This document shows, one piece after another, positions 54,265 to 63,553 of a stretch of 64,000 nt of DNA. The notes beneath the pieces were generated by a model. The model had not been told where the DNA came from, made no database searches, and worked only from the letters and a program-made list of their open reading frames with translations. Source of the stretch: Acidobacteriota bacterium (GTDB lineage: Bacteria > Acidobacteriota > Thermoanaerobaculia > Gp7-AA8); NCBI GenBank assembly GCA_019244185.1, contig JAFATB010000020.1, forward strand, positions 83,261-147,260. The letters are read 5' to 3'. Made by a program: the position numbers and the translations under genes. Each line of letters opens with the position of its first letter. The stretch's first letter is position 1.

Positions 54265-56064
54265 TCAGCGCGCCAGTCCCCAGCTCGTATCGACGAGCCA
54301 CTGCATCAGCGCGGCCGCGTTCATCGGGCGCGCGATCCAGAAGCCTTGCGCCAGGTCGCAGCCGAGGCTCACGAGAGCGCGCCAGGTGGCCTCGTCTTCG
54401 ACGCCTTCGGCGCAGACCTGTTTGCCGAGGTTGTGGGCGAGGTCGATGACGGTGCGCACGATCGCGGCGTCGGCGTCGTTGCTCAGCATCCCCATCACGA
54501 ACGACTTGTCGATCTTGATCTCGTCGATCGGCAGTTGGCGCAGGTGCGTGAGCGACGAGTATCCGGTGCCGAAGTCGTCGACGCTGAGGCGCACGCCCAT
54601 CGACTGCAGCAGCGAGAGGATCGCCAGCGCGTGCGCGGGGTCGGCCATGATGCTGCTCTCGGTGATCTCGATCTTGAGGAAGCGCGGATCGACGTCCCAC
54701 CGTTCGAGCGCGTTCTGCACTTTCTCCGGCAGCGACTGGTCGAGCAGACTGTTCGCGGAAATGTTCACGGCCACGTGAATCGGCGCGCCCGCGTCCTGCC
54801 AGAGACGGCACTGGCGCATCGCGGCGTCGAGGAGCCAGTCGCTGATCGGGCGGATGAGCCCCGTGCGCTCGGCGAGCGGGATGAACGCGTTCGGCGGGAG
54901 GTAGCCGCGTTGCGGATGGTTCCAGCGGATGAGCACTTCCGCGCGCGTGACGAGGCCGCTGCGCAGATGGAGCTTCGGCTGGTAATGCAGCTCGAGCTCG
55001 TTGCGGTCCGCGGCGCCGCGCAGCTCGACGACGAGCGCGAGCTGATCGGGCGAACGCGACTCCGCGTCCTCCTGGTGAAAGCTGTAGCCGCTCTGCTTCT
55101 GCTTCGCCGCGTACATCGCCACGTCGGCGCGGCGCAGCAGCGTGCGCGCGTCGGTACCGTGCGTCGGATAGAGCGCGATGCCGATGCTGCCGCCGACTTC
55201 GAGGACCTGCCCTTCGACGACGAACGGCTGTTCGAGCGTGTTGAGGATGCGTCGCGCGGCGACCGCCGCCGAGCCTCCGTCGACGGCGCGCGGAAGGATC
55301 ATCGCGAACTCGTCGCCGCCGAGACGCGCGACGACGTCGCCGCCGCGCATCTGGTTCTCGAGACGGAACGCCACCTGCTTGAGCAGCGCGTCGCCGAAGT
55401 GATGGCCGAACGTGTCGTTGACTTCCTTGAAGCGATCGAGGTCCATCAACATGAGCGCGAGCACGGAGCGTTGTTCGCGCGCGGCGCCGATCGCTTTCTC
55501 GAGCGCTTCGAAGAGCAGCGCGCGGTTCGGCAGTCCGGTGAGCGCGTCGTGCGTGGCCTGATGGCGCAGCGTCGTGACCTGCGTCTTCGTGGCCGTGACG
55601 TCGCGAAGGAACGCGACCCAGTGCGTGAGCTGCCCCCCGTCGCGCACGGGCACGAGCTGCATGTCGAGCTCGAACTCGCTGCCGTTCGCGCGCTGCGCGG
55701 TCGCCTCGGCCTCGAATTCGCGGTGCTCGAAGACGTGCTGCAGCAGCGCGTCGAAGATGGACTGATGCCGTTCGACGATGCCGAAGATGAGCGGCGTCTG
55801 TCCGATGACGTCCTCGCGCCGGCGGCCGTAGAGCGCGCAGAAGCCGTCGTTCACGAACGCGATGCGCGGTCCGACCGCTTCGACCGCGGGCGTGAGAATG
55901 GCGATGGCCTGGTCAGTGACGGTGACGGCGGTGCCGAGGAGGCGCAGCTGTTCGCTCTGCATCCGCTGCTCGGTCAGCTTGCGTTGCAAACCGTCCGGCG
56001 TTTCGAGATGCGTCGTCCACGTCGTGCGCAACGACGTGACGTCGGGAGCCTCCTGTTCGGACAT
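54265..56064 (-). CDS. PAS-GGDEF-EAL c-di-GMP enzyme
   Basis: 599 residues, no transmembrane segment. A PAS domain about residues 45-160, a GGDEF domain with intact RLGGDEFAM (about residue 250), and an EAL domain with AEVLIRW as the ExLxR motif (about 375) and DDFGTGYSSL. EVL instead of EAL still keeps the catalytic Glu, so both activities are possible. A soluble sensor may set local c-di-GMP; the PilZ protein at 8614 is a possible target. Confidence 0.93.
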   Translation of the reverse strand: MSEQEAPDVTSLRTTWTTHLETPDGLQRKLTEQRMQSEQLRLLGTAVTVTDQAIAILTPAVEAVGPRIAFVNDGFCALYGRRREDVIGQTPLIFGIVERHQSIFDALLQHVFEHREFEAEATAQRANGSEFELDMQLVPVRDGGQLTHWVAFLRDVTATKTQVTTLRHQATHDALTGLPNRALLFEALEKAIGAAREQRSVLALMLMDLDRFKEVNDTFGHHFGDALLKQVAFRLENQMRGGDVVARLGGDEFAMILPRAVDGGSAAVAARRILNTLEQPFVVEGQVLEVGGSIGIALYPTHGTDARTLLRRADVAMYAAKQKQSGYSFHQEDAESRSPDQLALVVELRGAADRNELELHYQPKLHLRSGLVTRAEVLIRWNHPQRGYLPPNAFIPLAERTGLIRPISDWLLDAAMRQCRLWQDAGAPIHVAVNISANSLLDQSLPEKVQNALERWDVDPRFLKIEITESSIMADPAHALAILSLLQSMGVRLSVDDFGTGYSSLTHLRQLPIDEIKIDKSFVMGMLSNDADAAIVRTVIDLAHNLGKQVCAEGVEDEATWRALVSLGCDLAQGFWIARPMNAAALMQWLVDTSWGLAR

Positions 56065-56075
56065 TTGGACTCCCG

Positions 56076-56081
56076 ATGATA
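56076..56081 (-). promoter_or_regulatory. -10 hexamer TATCAT for the GGDEF-EAL gene
   Basis: On the minus strand TATCAT is 11 nt before ATG 56064; GGGAG is also present between them. Confidence 0.45.
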
Positions 56082-56086
56082 GCGCG

Positions 56087-57208
56087 TTACTTCGACTTCA
56101 GCTCGACGTTGCCGCGCGTGCGCTGCAGTTCCTCACGACCCTTCGCGTCGCCGCCGAGATACGTGTCCCAGAACGCGAGCGACAGCGCGCGTACGGTGCC
56201 GAACGTGGCGCGCGCGCGCAACGCCATGTTCTGCGCACGTGAGGGACGGCGGTCCTCGATGATTGCGCCCGTGGCGGGATCGACGACGGTGTTGCGGCCG
56301 ATCTGCGCGTCCTGCTCGCGCGCCTGCATCTCGAGGAACTGATCGGAGCGGCCGGTGAAGGTCGCGTGCGTCGCGCCTTCGAGCACGGCGAGCCACTTGT
56401 CGCCCGCGGGCGAGAGCTCGAACGCCTGGCGGCGCCAGTCGGGCGTTTCCGCGTCGGTGACGCCGCGGTCCATCGTGCCGGTCATGAACAACGCGGGAAC
56501 ACGCAGCGTCGTGAACGATTCGTTCGTGAGGCCGCGCGTCTCGCTCGGCCCCTGCGGCGACATCGCCACGATCGCTTTCACGCGCGGATCGGCGTAGCTC
56601 GTGCCGCCCGGGAACGTGCGCGCGCCGCCGACGAGCATGGCCGTGTACGCGCCGTACGAATGCCCGCCGACGCCGATGCGCGCGTGATCGATCTTGCCGG
56701 CGAGCTCGGGGTAGCGCTGTTCGAGCGTGCCGAGGGAGTCGAGGATGAAGGTGATGTCGCGCACACGGTTGCGCCAGTCGGACGGCGTCTGGCTTTCCCA
56801 GATGTCGTTGAGCGAGCGCAGGTCCTGCACGCGTCCCGCATCGGCGTGCGACGCGCGGATGACGACGTAGCCGTTGCTCGCCCACCATGACGCGAGGCCG
56901 ATGTAGCCGCGGTTCGAGCCGCCGAAGCCGGGCGAGAAGACGATCAGAGGATGCGCGGTGCCGCGCGTCGGATAGTCGATCGAGATGGTGAGGTCTTTGT
57001 TGCGGTCGTTGTCGTGGAGCACCGCGTCGGGGATCGCGCCGACCGGCGACTCGCCGGCCGCGGCGGCGTAGCGCGACTTCGGAGATGCGTCGGACGACGA
57101 CGACATCTGCGAGCTGTAGTCGTTGTCGTCGTTCGCGTTGTCGGATGACGCGCACGCGCCGGCGATGAGGACGAGGCACAGCGGGATGATGAGACGACGA
57201 CGAATCAT
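56087..57208 (-). CDS. Lipoprotein alpha/beta hydrolase (PAF-acetylhydrolase/lipase-like)
   Basis: 373 residues from ATG at 57208 (GGAGGAAG upstream); it overlaps the upstream stop by ATGA. Lipobox GACAS follows the signal. Fold markers: IVFSPGFGGSN as oxyanion, nucleophile elbow GGHSYGAYTA, acidic residue in TGTMDRGV, His in GATHATF. Linker Ser/Asp-rich. Resembles chlorophyllase/PAF-AH-type esterases; substrate unknown. Confidence 0.85.
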   Translation of the reverse strand: MIRRRLIIPLCLVLIAGACASSDNANDDNDYSSQMSSSSDASPKSRYAAAAGESPVGAIPDAVLHDNDRNKDLTISIDYPTRGTAHPLIVFSPGFGGSNRGYIGLASWWASNGYVVIRASHADAGRVQDLRSLNDIWESQTPSDWRNRVRDITFILDSLGTLEQRYPELAGKIDHARIGVGGHSYGAYTAMLVGGARTFPGGTSYADPRVKAIVAMSPQGPSETRGLTNESFTTLRVPALFMTGTMDRGVTDAETPDWRRQAFELSPAGDKWLAVLEGATHATFTGRSDQFLEMQAREQDAQIGRNTVVDPATGAIIEDRRPSRAQNMALRARATFGTVRALSLAFWDTYLGGDAKGREELQRTRGNVELKSK

Positions 57209-58098
57209 GCTTCCTCCGCGGACGGCAACGCAGCAGGTCCCGCGCCATATTGCGCGACGAGCACGCTGACGAGCACGAGCAATCCGCCGGCGACGACGGC
57301 CGCGCTCACGCGCTCGCCGAGGAGCAACGCGGCGGCGACGAAGGTGACCAGCGGCTCGGCGTAGAGCAGCGACGCGACGCGCGAGACTTCGATCCGCTCG
57401 AGCGCGCCGTACCAGAAGAGATAGCCGAGGGCCGAGCAGCCGACGGCGAGAAAGAGCAGCGCGCCCCAGCCGGTCGCGCTGAGATGCGGGACGTCCGACC
57501 AGCCGCGGCGCGCGACGAAGAACGGCGCCAGCATCGCCGCACCGAAGAGCATCGCGCCCGAGGTCGCACGGCGCGGCCCGAGCGTGCGAATCGTTTTGTG
57601 TCCAACGACCGAGTAGATCGACCAGTTGATGGTGCTGATGAAGATCAGCAGATCGCCGAGCGTCGATGGACGCGCGAGAAACGCGGATGAAAAGTCGCCG
57701 CGCGTCACGACGAGCAGTGCGCCGGCGAAGCCGCCGAGGAGGCCGGCGATCTTCGCGAGGCCGAAGCGCTCGCGCAGCACGATCGCGGAGAGCACGGCCG
57801 ACCAGATCGGTGTCAGTCCGATCAGCCAGCCGGCGTTCGTCGCGGCGGTCATCGTGAGGCCGTACGCCTGCAGCATCTGATGGACGAAGATGCCGATGAA
57901 GCCCATCAGCGCGAGTTGCGGCCACGCGGCGCGCGGCGGAAGCTCGCGCACGATCGCCAGCAGCACGACCGCGCCGATGGCGAAGCGCAGGAAGATCAGC
58001 GTCACCGGCGCGATCTCGCGCAGCACTGCCTTCGTGGCGACGAACGAGACGCCCCAGAAGACGATCGCGATGCAGGCGAGAAATCGCGGCGAGCGCAT
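57205..58098 (-). CDS. EamA-family (DMT) permease
   Basis: 297 residues from ATG at 58098 (a GTG at 58101 is adjacent). Ten transmembrane helices in two EamA halves: IAIVFWGVSFVATKAVLR and SALGYLFWYGALERIEVSRV. Likely exports or imports small metabolites; substrate unknown. Overlaps the lipoprotein gene by 4 nt. Confidence 0.9.
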   Translation of the reverse strand: MRSPRFLACIAIVFWGVSFVATKAVLREIAPVTLIFLRFAIGAVVLLAIVRELPPRAAWPQLALMGFIGIFVHQMLQAYGLTMTAATNAGWLIGLTPIWSAVLSAIVLRERFGLAKIAGLLGGFAGALLVVTRGDFSSAFLARPSTLGDLLIFISTINWSIYSVVGHKTIRTLGPRRATSGAMLFGAAMLAPFFVARRGWSDVPHLSATGWGALLFLAVGCSALGYLFWYGALERIEVSRVASLLYAEPLVTFVAAALLLGERVSAAVVAGGLLVLVSVLVAQYGAGPAALPSAEEA

Positions 58099-58108
58099 CA
58101 CGCCGAAG

Positions 58109-58114
58109 ACTCTA
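58109..58114 (-). promoter_or_regulatory. -10 hexamer TAGAGT, leaderless-type
   Basis: On the minus strand TAGAGT is 10 nt before ATG 58098, inside the end of the GH18-NodB-GT2 gene. Confidence 0.4.
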
Positions 58115-61100
58115 CACCGCCGTCACCGTGCCGCGCCGCTCCAGCTTGTTCCAACCCGTGCGCATCCCCTGCAGCGCGACCAGCACCGACTTCACGATGG
58201 CCGCGTACATGAGCTGCCGGTAGAAGAAGCGCTGCAGCACGAGCAGCGGTAGCTCGCGCAACGACTCCCCTTCCGCGCGCAATGCGAACGCCGAGACCGT
58301 GAGGTCGAGCAGCGTGAAGAGCGCGAAGAGACCGCCGAAGATCACGAGCGAACGCGCATCGACCGGCGTGCCGGTCGCCAGTTGCACGCCGATCCACAAG
58401 AGCTGCGCGTCGACGATCGGCGAGAGCAGCTGGAAGACGATCTGGAACAGCCACAGCGACGGCAGCATGGCCATGCCGAACCAGCCGTACCGCCCCAGCG
58501 CGTCGCGATGCTTCCACAGGCACTGCAGCGTGCCGTACGACCAGCGGAAGCGCTGCCGGAAGAGCGCCTTCACGCTCTCCGGCGCTTCGGTGAACGACAT
58601 CGCCTCGATGTCGCACGCGATGCGCCAGCCGTTGCGCCGCAGCCGCCACGTCAGGTCCATGTCTTCGGCCATCGTGTCGACCGTGTAGCCGCCCGCCTCC
58701 GCCACCGCATCGCGGCGCCACGCGCCGATCGCGCCCGGCACGACGGTGACGGCGTTGAGCGCCGCCCACGCGCGGCGATCGAGGTTCTGGCTCGTGGTGT
58801 ATTCGATGGATTGGATGAGCGTCGTGAGCTTGCGGCGGTTGCCGACCTTCACGTTGCCCGCGACGGCGCCGACCTCGTCGTCGTCGAAGTGGCGCAAGAG
58901 GTTCCCGATCGCGTCGGGATGCAGCACGGTGTCGGCGTCGATGGCCACGAAGACGTCGCCTACCGCCGACGCGATGCCGTGATTCAGCGCCGCGGCTTTG
59001 CCCTGATTCGGCTGGCGCAGCAGGCGGATCATCGGCGTCTTCTCCGCGAGCTGTTCGACGACGGCGGCGGTGTTGTCGGTCGAGCCGTCGTCGATGACGA
59101 TGATCTCGCGCACGGCGTGCCGCGCGCGGAGGATGCTCGCGATCGTTTTCGCGATCACGCGCTCCTCGTTGTACGCGGCGATGATGACGCTCACCGTGAG
59201 CGTGTTCGTCCCTTCCGGCGCGTCGTTCTGCCGCGCGCGCATTGCGATGAGCGCGAGAATGACGACGCGCGCGATGCCGAGGAAGATCGCGGCGAGGAAC
59301 GCGAAGGCGAGCAGGCGCTGGCCGGTCGACGTCGCGCCGAAGATCACGCGGTCGTCGCCGAGGAAGACGCGCTCGCGCACGGCGACGGGCGGCATCACCG
59401 CGGCGCGGCTGGTGTGCATCAGGTCCGAGACCGTCACGAAGCGGTAGCCCTCGCGCTGCAGTTCCGGGATGACGATGCGCATGGCGTCGACGGTCGCGGA
59501 ACGGTCGCCGCCGCCGTCGTGCAGGAGCACGCAGTTGCCGTGGCCGCTCTGGATGCCGCGCAGGATCGAGCGCGCGAGCTCGGCCGCGCGCGGCTTGGCC
59601 TGCCAGTCCTGCGGGTCGATGAACTCACCCACCGTGACGTAGCCGAGCTCCGCGGCGCGGATGACCGGCATCACTTCCTCGCGCGTGGTCGGCTCGGCGT
59701 CGGCGTTGTACGGCGGGCGGAAGAGCACCGTCGAGCGGCCGATGACGCTCTCGATCGCGCGCTGCGTCGCGTTGAGCTCCAGCATCGCGCGCCGCGGCGA
59801 GACGGTGCCGATGTTCGGATGCGTGTAGCTGTGATTGCCGATCTCGTGGCCTTCTTCCCAAATGCGCGCGAGGAGGTCGGGATAGTGCTCGACGTTCTCG
59901 CCGATGACGAAGAAGGTGGCGTGCACGTGGTACTGCCGCAGCACGTCGAGCATGTCGGACGTGTACGGATCCGACGGTCCGTCGTCGATCGTCAGCGCGA
60001 CCGCTTTCGGCACGTAGGAGCTGCGGCGGATGACGTACGCCGCGGGGAAGCTGGTGTACTGCTCGTCGAGACAGAGGCCGGTGGCGGGATCGATCTCGAG
60101 CTCGCGGTGACCGTCGACGGGCGTCGCGGCGACCTGCAGCACTTCGCCTTCGCCGAGAAAGTCGACGGCGTAGCGGAAGGAAATCGTGCGGAGGTGATCG
60201 GGATGCGGCGGCTGCGCGACACGCGCGTCGCCGAGGATCTGCCAGACGGAGGGGTCTTCGAGTCCGAGCGCCCAGAGCGCGACGCCGCGCACGTTGCGCG
60301 TCGAGACGAGACGCCATTCGTTCGCCGCGGTGACAGCGTCGAGCATCCACACCTCGTGCGAGACGCCCTGCTCGTCTTTGTAGTCGAAGGTGGCGTTGAG
60401 CGCGGCCGGATCGAAGTCGATCGCGCCGGGCGCGGCGGCGTCGCCGAACGCGTCGCGTGCGGCCATGAGCGCCTGCTGGTAGCTGAGCGGCGACGCTTCC
60501 TCGTGCTCCGGCCAGTCGTACGCGTAGTTGCCCATGCCGATCACGAGCTTGTCGGCCGGGACGTTCTTCGCCGCACGGTCGACCGTGTCGCGGAACCAGT
60601 CGAGCGCGGCGATCGGCCCCGGCGCGCCGCTGGCGGAATGCTGGTCGTAGCCCATGACCACGACGAAGTCGCATTGCGCCGCAATCTCTCTCCACACCTC
60701 GGGTTCGGTCGACGCCTGCACGTCCGCCGTCACCTGCAGTCCCGCCGGCGCGAGCACCTGATGCACGCGCGTGACGAACGGCACGAGCAGCGGCGCGTCT
60801 TCCGCGGAGAGGCTTTCGAAGTCGAGGTTGATGCCCTGCATGCGGTTGCGCAGGAGCCAGTCGCGCGTGGCGACGGCGACGCGCTGCTGCGCCGCGGGAT
60901 TCGCCAGCAGCCGGTGCGCGCGCTCCGGGTCGAACCACCCGCCCGCCGCGTTGCTGAGCACCGGCAGCACGCGCACGTTGTGCTCGCGCGCGATGCGCAG
61001 GACGTCGAGGTTGTGGAACGCGACGGTGGGATCCCAGTCGGTTTCATCGAGCGACGCGCCGTCCGCGCCGATGCGCAGCCACGCCGGCATCAGGTGCGTC

Positions 61101-61453
61101 ATCTGCGAGGCGTTGGCTTCGAGCGAATGGAGTCCCGTCTCTTCCCACGGCGCATAAAACGCCGCGACGATGCGCCCTTGCGAGGACGCGTTCGCCGCCG
61201 GCCGCTCCCGCGCGATCTGCGCGAGCAGCTTCCGCCGCGCCGCACGCGACGCGGCAGTCGTGCGCGCATGCCGGTGCAGCGGCGGCAGGATGCGATGCGC
61301 CACCCGCACGAACGGCGCCGGCAACACCGGCGCGACGAACAGCGTGAGCGCAAACACCGCCAGCATCGCCGCCGAAACGACGACCAGCGCCGCCGCCAGC
61401 ACGCGCAACACGCGCCGGCGTCGAAGAGTGGGATCGAGAAACACGGGTTTCAT
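58112..61453 (-). CDS. Trifunctional GH18 - NodB deacetylase - GT2 membrane glycosyltransferase
   Basis: 1113 residues from ATG at 61453. Order: N-terminal transmembrane anchor (about 20-45); GH18 chitinase-like barrel about 90-430 with catalytic GINLDFES (about 208); NodB polysaccharide deacetylase about 485-690 with TIDDGPSDP, ATFFVIG and NHSYTHPNIG; a transmembrane helix about 725; GT2 domain about 750-990 with VSVIIAAYNEE, DADTVLHPD, EDMDLTWRLRR and RQRFRWSYG; then four terminal helices. All catalytic motifs are intact. It should make a beta-linked GlcNAc polymer and modify or cut it as it leaves. Confidence 0.93.
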   Translation of the reverse strand: MKPVFLDPTLRRRRVLRVLAAALVVVSAAMLAVFALTLFVAPVLPAPFVRVAHRILPPLHRHARTTAASRAARRKLLAQIARERPAANASSQGRIVAAFYAPWEETGLHSLEANASQMTHLMPAWLRIGADGASLDETDWDPTVAFHNLDVLRIAREHNVRVLPVLSNAAGGWFDPERAHRLLANPAAQQRVAVATRDWLLRNRMQGINLDFESLSAEDAPLLVPFVTRVHQVLAPAGLQVTADVQASTEPEVWREIAAQCDFVVVMGYDQHSASGAPGPIAALDWFRDTVDRAAKNVPADKLVIGMGNYAYDWPEHEEASPLSYQQALMAARDAFGDAAAPGAIDFDPAALNATFDYKDEQGVSHEVWMLDAVTAANEWRLVSTRNVRGVALWALGLEDPSVWQILGDARVAQPPHPDHLRTISFRYAVDFLGEGEVLQVAATPVDGHRELEIDPATGLCLDEQYTSFPAAYVIRRSSYVPKAVALTIDDGPSDPYTSDMLDVLRQYHVHATFFVIGENVEHYPDLLARIWEEGHEIGNHSYTHPNIGTVSPRRAMLELNATQRAIESVIGRSTVLFRPPYNADAEPTTREEVMPVIRAAELGYVTVGEFIDPQDWQAKPRAAELARSILRGIQSGHGNCVLLHDGGGDRSATVDAMRIVIPELQREGYRFVTVSDLMHTSRAAVMPPVAVRERVFLGDDRVIFGATSTGQRLLAFAFLAAIFLGIARVVILALIAMRARQNDAPEGTNTLTVSVIIAAYNEERVIAKTIASILRARHAVREIIVIDDGSTDNTAAVVEQLAEKTPMIRLLRQPNQGKAAALNHGIASAVGDVFVAIDADTVLHPDAIGNLLRHFDDDEVGAVAGNVKVGNRRKLTTLIQSIEYTTSQNLDRRAWAALNAVTVVPGAIGAWRRDAVAEAGGYTVDTMAEDMDLTWRLRRNGWRIACDIEAMSFTEAPESVKALFRQRFRWSYGTLQCLWKHRDALGRYGWFGMAMLPSLWLFQIVFQLLSPIVDAQLLWIGVQLATGTPVDARSLVIFGGLFALFTLLDLTVSAFALRAEGESLRELPLLVLQRFFYRQLMYAAIVKSVLVALQGMRTGWNKLERRGTVTAV

Positions 61454-61880
61454 GGACGGTACGCGTTGTACCGGAGAGGACGTGAACGGAAGATGACGGG
61501 CGCAATGGAAGGGGTAGGCCGACGCATCGAATGCGGAGTATCGATCACCACCGGAGGCCTGTGTGGTTCTTTGTTGCGGGCGCGACCAACGTTCGCCGAA
61601 GCGCGCCGGCGGCGAGAGCGGCCATATCGAGTTGCACAGCCCGCGAGACAACCGCGGTCGTGTTGCGACTCGCGGCGTCAACTGCTATGCGATGCACACC
61701 ACCGCCGCCCCAGACGCCGTGCTACATCGTCAAAGGCGGGCTTCGATGATGCGGGCAACCGCGTGCAGCGCCCAGTGGTCGCACGGCGCTCACGTGTGGC
61801 CGCGATCCACCTGCTGGCCTAATGATCGCTTCGGCTGCGTTGCACCGTCTCCAACCAAGAACCACCTGATTGCGCTTCGC
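61454..61880. other. Intergenic region, no gene recognised
   Basis: 427 bp between the GH18-NodB-GT2 start and the Rhs toxin area. No ORF here has a convincing sequence. TACAAC lies 14 nt upstream of the minus-strand start at 61453. Composition falls toward the AT-rich block on the right. Confidence 0.4.
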
Positions 61881-62357
61881 TTAATGGGACCGTGCGCCGG
61901 ATTTCGTGGAGTCGCGCCCGATGACCTGAAGCTCATGCCGTGCATCAAGCGTCACAGTGGCACCAGCGAAGTCGTTTACGTGAACGAACGAGTTCGTAAC
62001 CGAACTGCTCGTTATCACTTCATTATGGTAGTACGTCGCCACCGTCTTTTGCACTTTCGGATCGAACAAGTCCACATTTAGCTCGCCTTCGATGATCCAC
62101 ATCGATTCAAAAGGATGAACGTCGTGCGTCTCATCGCCGCGGTCGAAGCAGTGCATTTCTCCGTGAGCACGATCGATTACGCACAGCGACGATCCAGCCC
62201 AGACTGCGACGTATGGATCGAGAACTTTGACGGCGGGCTCGTAGTACTTCAGGAAACTGATTGACCCGACCTTCGTTCCGTCCACGAAGACAGCACAACG
62301 AACCGTATCTCCGGTAGTTGAAATCTCCCCGAGCTTCACGCCGGCCACATCGGTCAT
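61881..62357 (-). CDS. Possible immunity protein of a decayed Rhs toxin cassette
   Basis: 158 residues from ATG at 62357, overlapping the stop of the toxin remnant by ATGA. Soluble, beta-rich (CAVFVDGTKVGSISFLKYY, AVWAGSSLCVIDRA, LNVDLFDP) with no membrane helix. AT-richer than the rest of the window. No family recognised. The position right behind a toxin-like tail is that of an immunity gene. Confidence 0.5.
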   Translation of the reverse strand: MTDVAGVKLGEISTTGDTVRCAVFVDGTKVGSISFLKYYEPAVKVLDPYVAVWAGSSLCVIDRAHGEMHCFDRGDETHDVHPFESMWIIEGELNVDLFDPKVQKTVATYYHNEVITSSSVTNSFVHVNDFAGATVTLDARHELQVIGRDSTKSGARSH

Positions 62358-62930
62358 CGTTTCACCTGAAACCCAGTTATGAGGTCCCACACCCTGTTCT
62401 TCTGATTCCACTGCCAAATGATCTCCACGTTCTTGACCAGACCGTTAGCACCAGTCATGGCGCCTGTCACAGCCAAACGTCCGTTGGCTTGAATTTCGCC
62501 TTTTGCGAAGTTCTCGACAAAATGCGACTGGAGCGCCTTAGTAAGCGTTTTCTCACTGAATCCCAATACGCCGGCGAATAGCTTCCCATTGCCACCGCTG
62601 CTTTCAAACTTGCCTAAGAGGTAGCCGAGCTTGTTGCCCGTCTGTCCGGTCGGGTTAATATGGTTACCAACATCGCCACCGATGCGTCGAACAGCTTGTA
62701 GGCAGGCAAGACAACTGCCGGGTTACGCTTGATCGTACATCCTGCGTGCACGCCCGATTCCGCGTGTACACTTCCATCGTTAGGTACATTGTCGGTGATC
62801 GCTTCAGGTCAAAATGCCGTACGCCCGTCCTTAACCACCAGCCGAATCATCTGGAAGCTAAGACCTTCCGTGGCTTGCCGTCCGGTCCATTAATCGCCTT
62901 ACCGTTCGCGTCGCACAGCGGTGTGCATCG
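62354..62930 (-). pseudogene. Decayed Rhs C-terminal toxin cassette (DUF6883-like end)
   Basis: The last 120 codons are open and end in GVLGFSEKTLTKALQ, MTGANGLVKNVEIIWQW and DLITGF, which resembles the DUF6883-type C-terminal module of polymorphic toxins. Upstream the reading jumps between frames. CDANGKAINGPDGKPRK, FQMIRLVVKDGRTAF, ITDNVPNDGSVHAESGVHAG and INPTGQTGNKLGYLLGKF lie in different frames, with stops between them. This is consistent with an orphan toxin tail left behind after a newer one was inserted. Confidence 0.5.
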
Positions 62931-62943
62931 GCGCGGCCACACG

Positions 62944-63186
62944 TCACTCAAGCAAGCTGGAGGCAAATCGCATCAACTCTTTCTCGTCATGCAGCCCCTC
63001 TCCACCGCTGGGAGAATATGCTGCGAGGAATTCGGCTGCTGTTGCCATCCGTTCGTCGCGCTCGTCGATCGCCGACGTCGCAATCAACGATTCAACAGTC
63101 CACGCAAACGCACGGCCAGTGACCTCGCGCTGAACATAATATTCGGCGAGCTTCTTTATGACTGCTCGCAGGTCATCATCGCTCAT
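62944..63186 (-). CDS. Putative Rhs immunity protein
   Basis: 80 residues from ATG at 63186, overlapping the toxin stop by 11 nt. Acidic helical protein (DDDLRAVIKKLAEYYVQREV, MATAAEFLAAYS). No family recognised. Overlap with the toxin end and small size support an immunity role. Confidence 0.55.
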   Translation of the reverse strand: MSDDDLRAVIKKLAEYYVQREVTGRAFAWTVESLIATSAIDERDERMATAAEFLAAYSPSGGEGLHDEKELMRFASSLLE

Positions 63187-63553
63187 AGCCGAATATCTCC
63201 TTAATCTTGTTCTTAATGACCGTGACGATACTTCCATTCGTCGTCGAAACGACCACTTGCGGCTTCCCTGGTAGCGACGCGTCGTGATACGTGACGGTGG
63301 CTTTGGCGGGATTGATTTTTCTTATCGTATTCTTCGCTAGTACCGCATCTGCTTCGGCAGGGGTCATGACTGCGCGACCTGCCGGCGGATTCGCCATTCT
63401 CTCGGCAGCGTGCGGGGTAATAGGCTGTCCCGCTGGCGTACGAGCAGGGACGATTTGGCCATTCGACGTACCAAAGTATGTTGCTTGGGGTGTGGACCAC
63501 GCTTCTCCTTGTTCAGTGGTACTGACAGTGGGCGAGTCTTCGAAGGCGTCATG
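63176..63553 (-). CDS. Rhs C-terminal toxin domain (frame-shifted from the core)
   Basis: About 125 residues ending EIFGYER. It contains ITPHAAERMANPPAGRAV, MTPAEADAVLA, RKINPAKATVTYHD and KPQVVVSTTNGSIVTVIKN. The His-Ala-x-x-Arg-Met start of this module resembles DUF4258-like toxin domains. It lies in a different frame from the Rhs core; the two frames cross near 63550. Toxin type is uncertain. Confidence 0.6.
   Translation of the reverse strand, partial: HDAFEDSPTVSTTEQGEAWSTPQATYFGTSNGQIVPARTPAGQPITPHAAERMANPPAGRAVMTPAEADAVLAKNTIRKINPAKATVTYHDASLPGKPQVVVSTTNGSIVTVIKNKIKEIFGYER

Noticed and set aside
58382..61822. Plus-strand ORF of 1146 codons
   Set aside because: Antisense of the GH18-NodB-GT2 gene.
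62746..63204. Plus-strand ORF of 152 codons in the Rhs region
   Set aside because: Antisense of the immunity gene and the decayed cassette; no sign of its own coding character.
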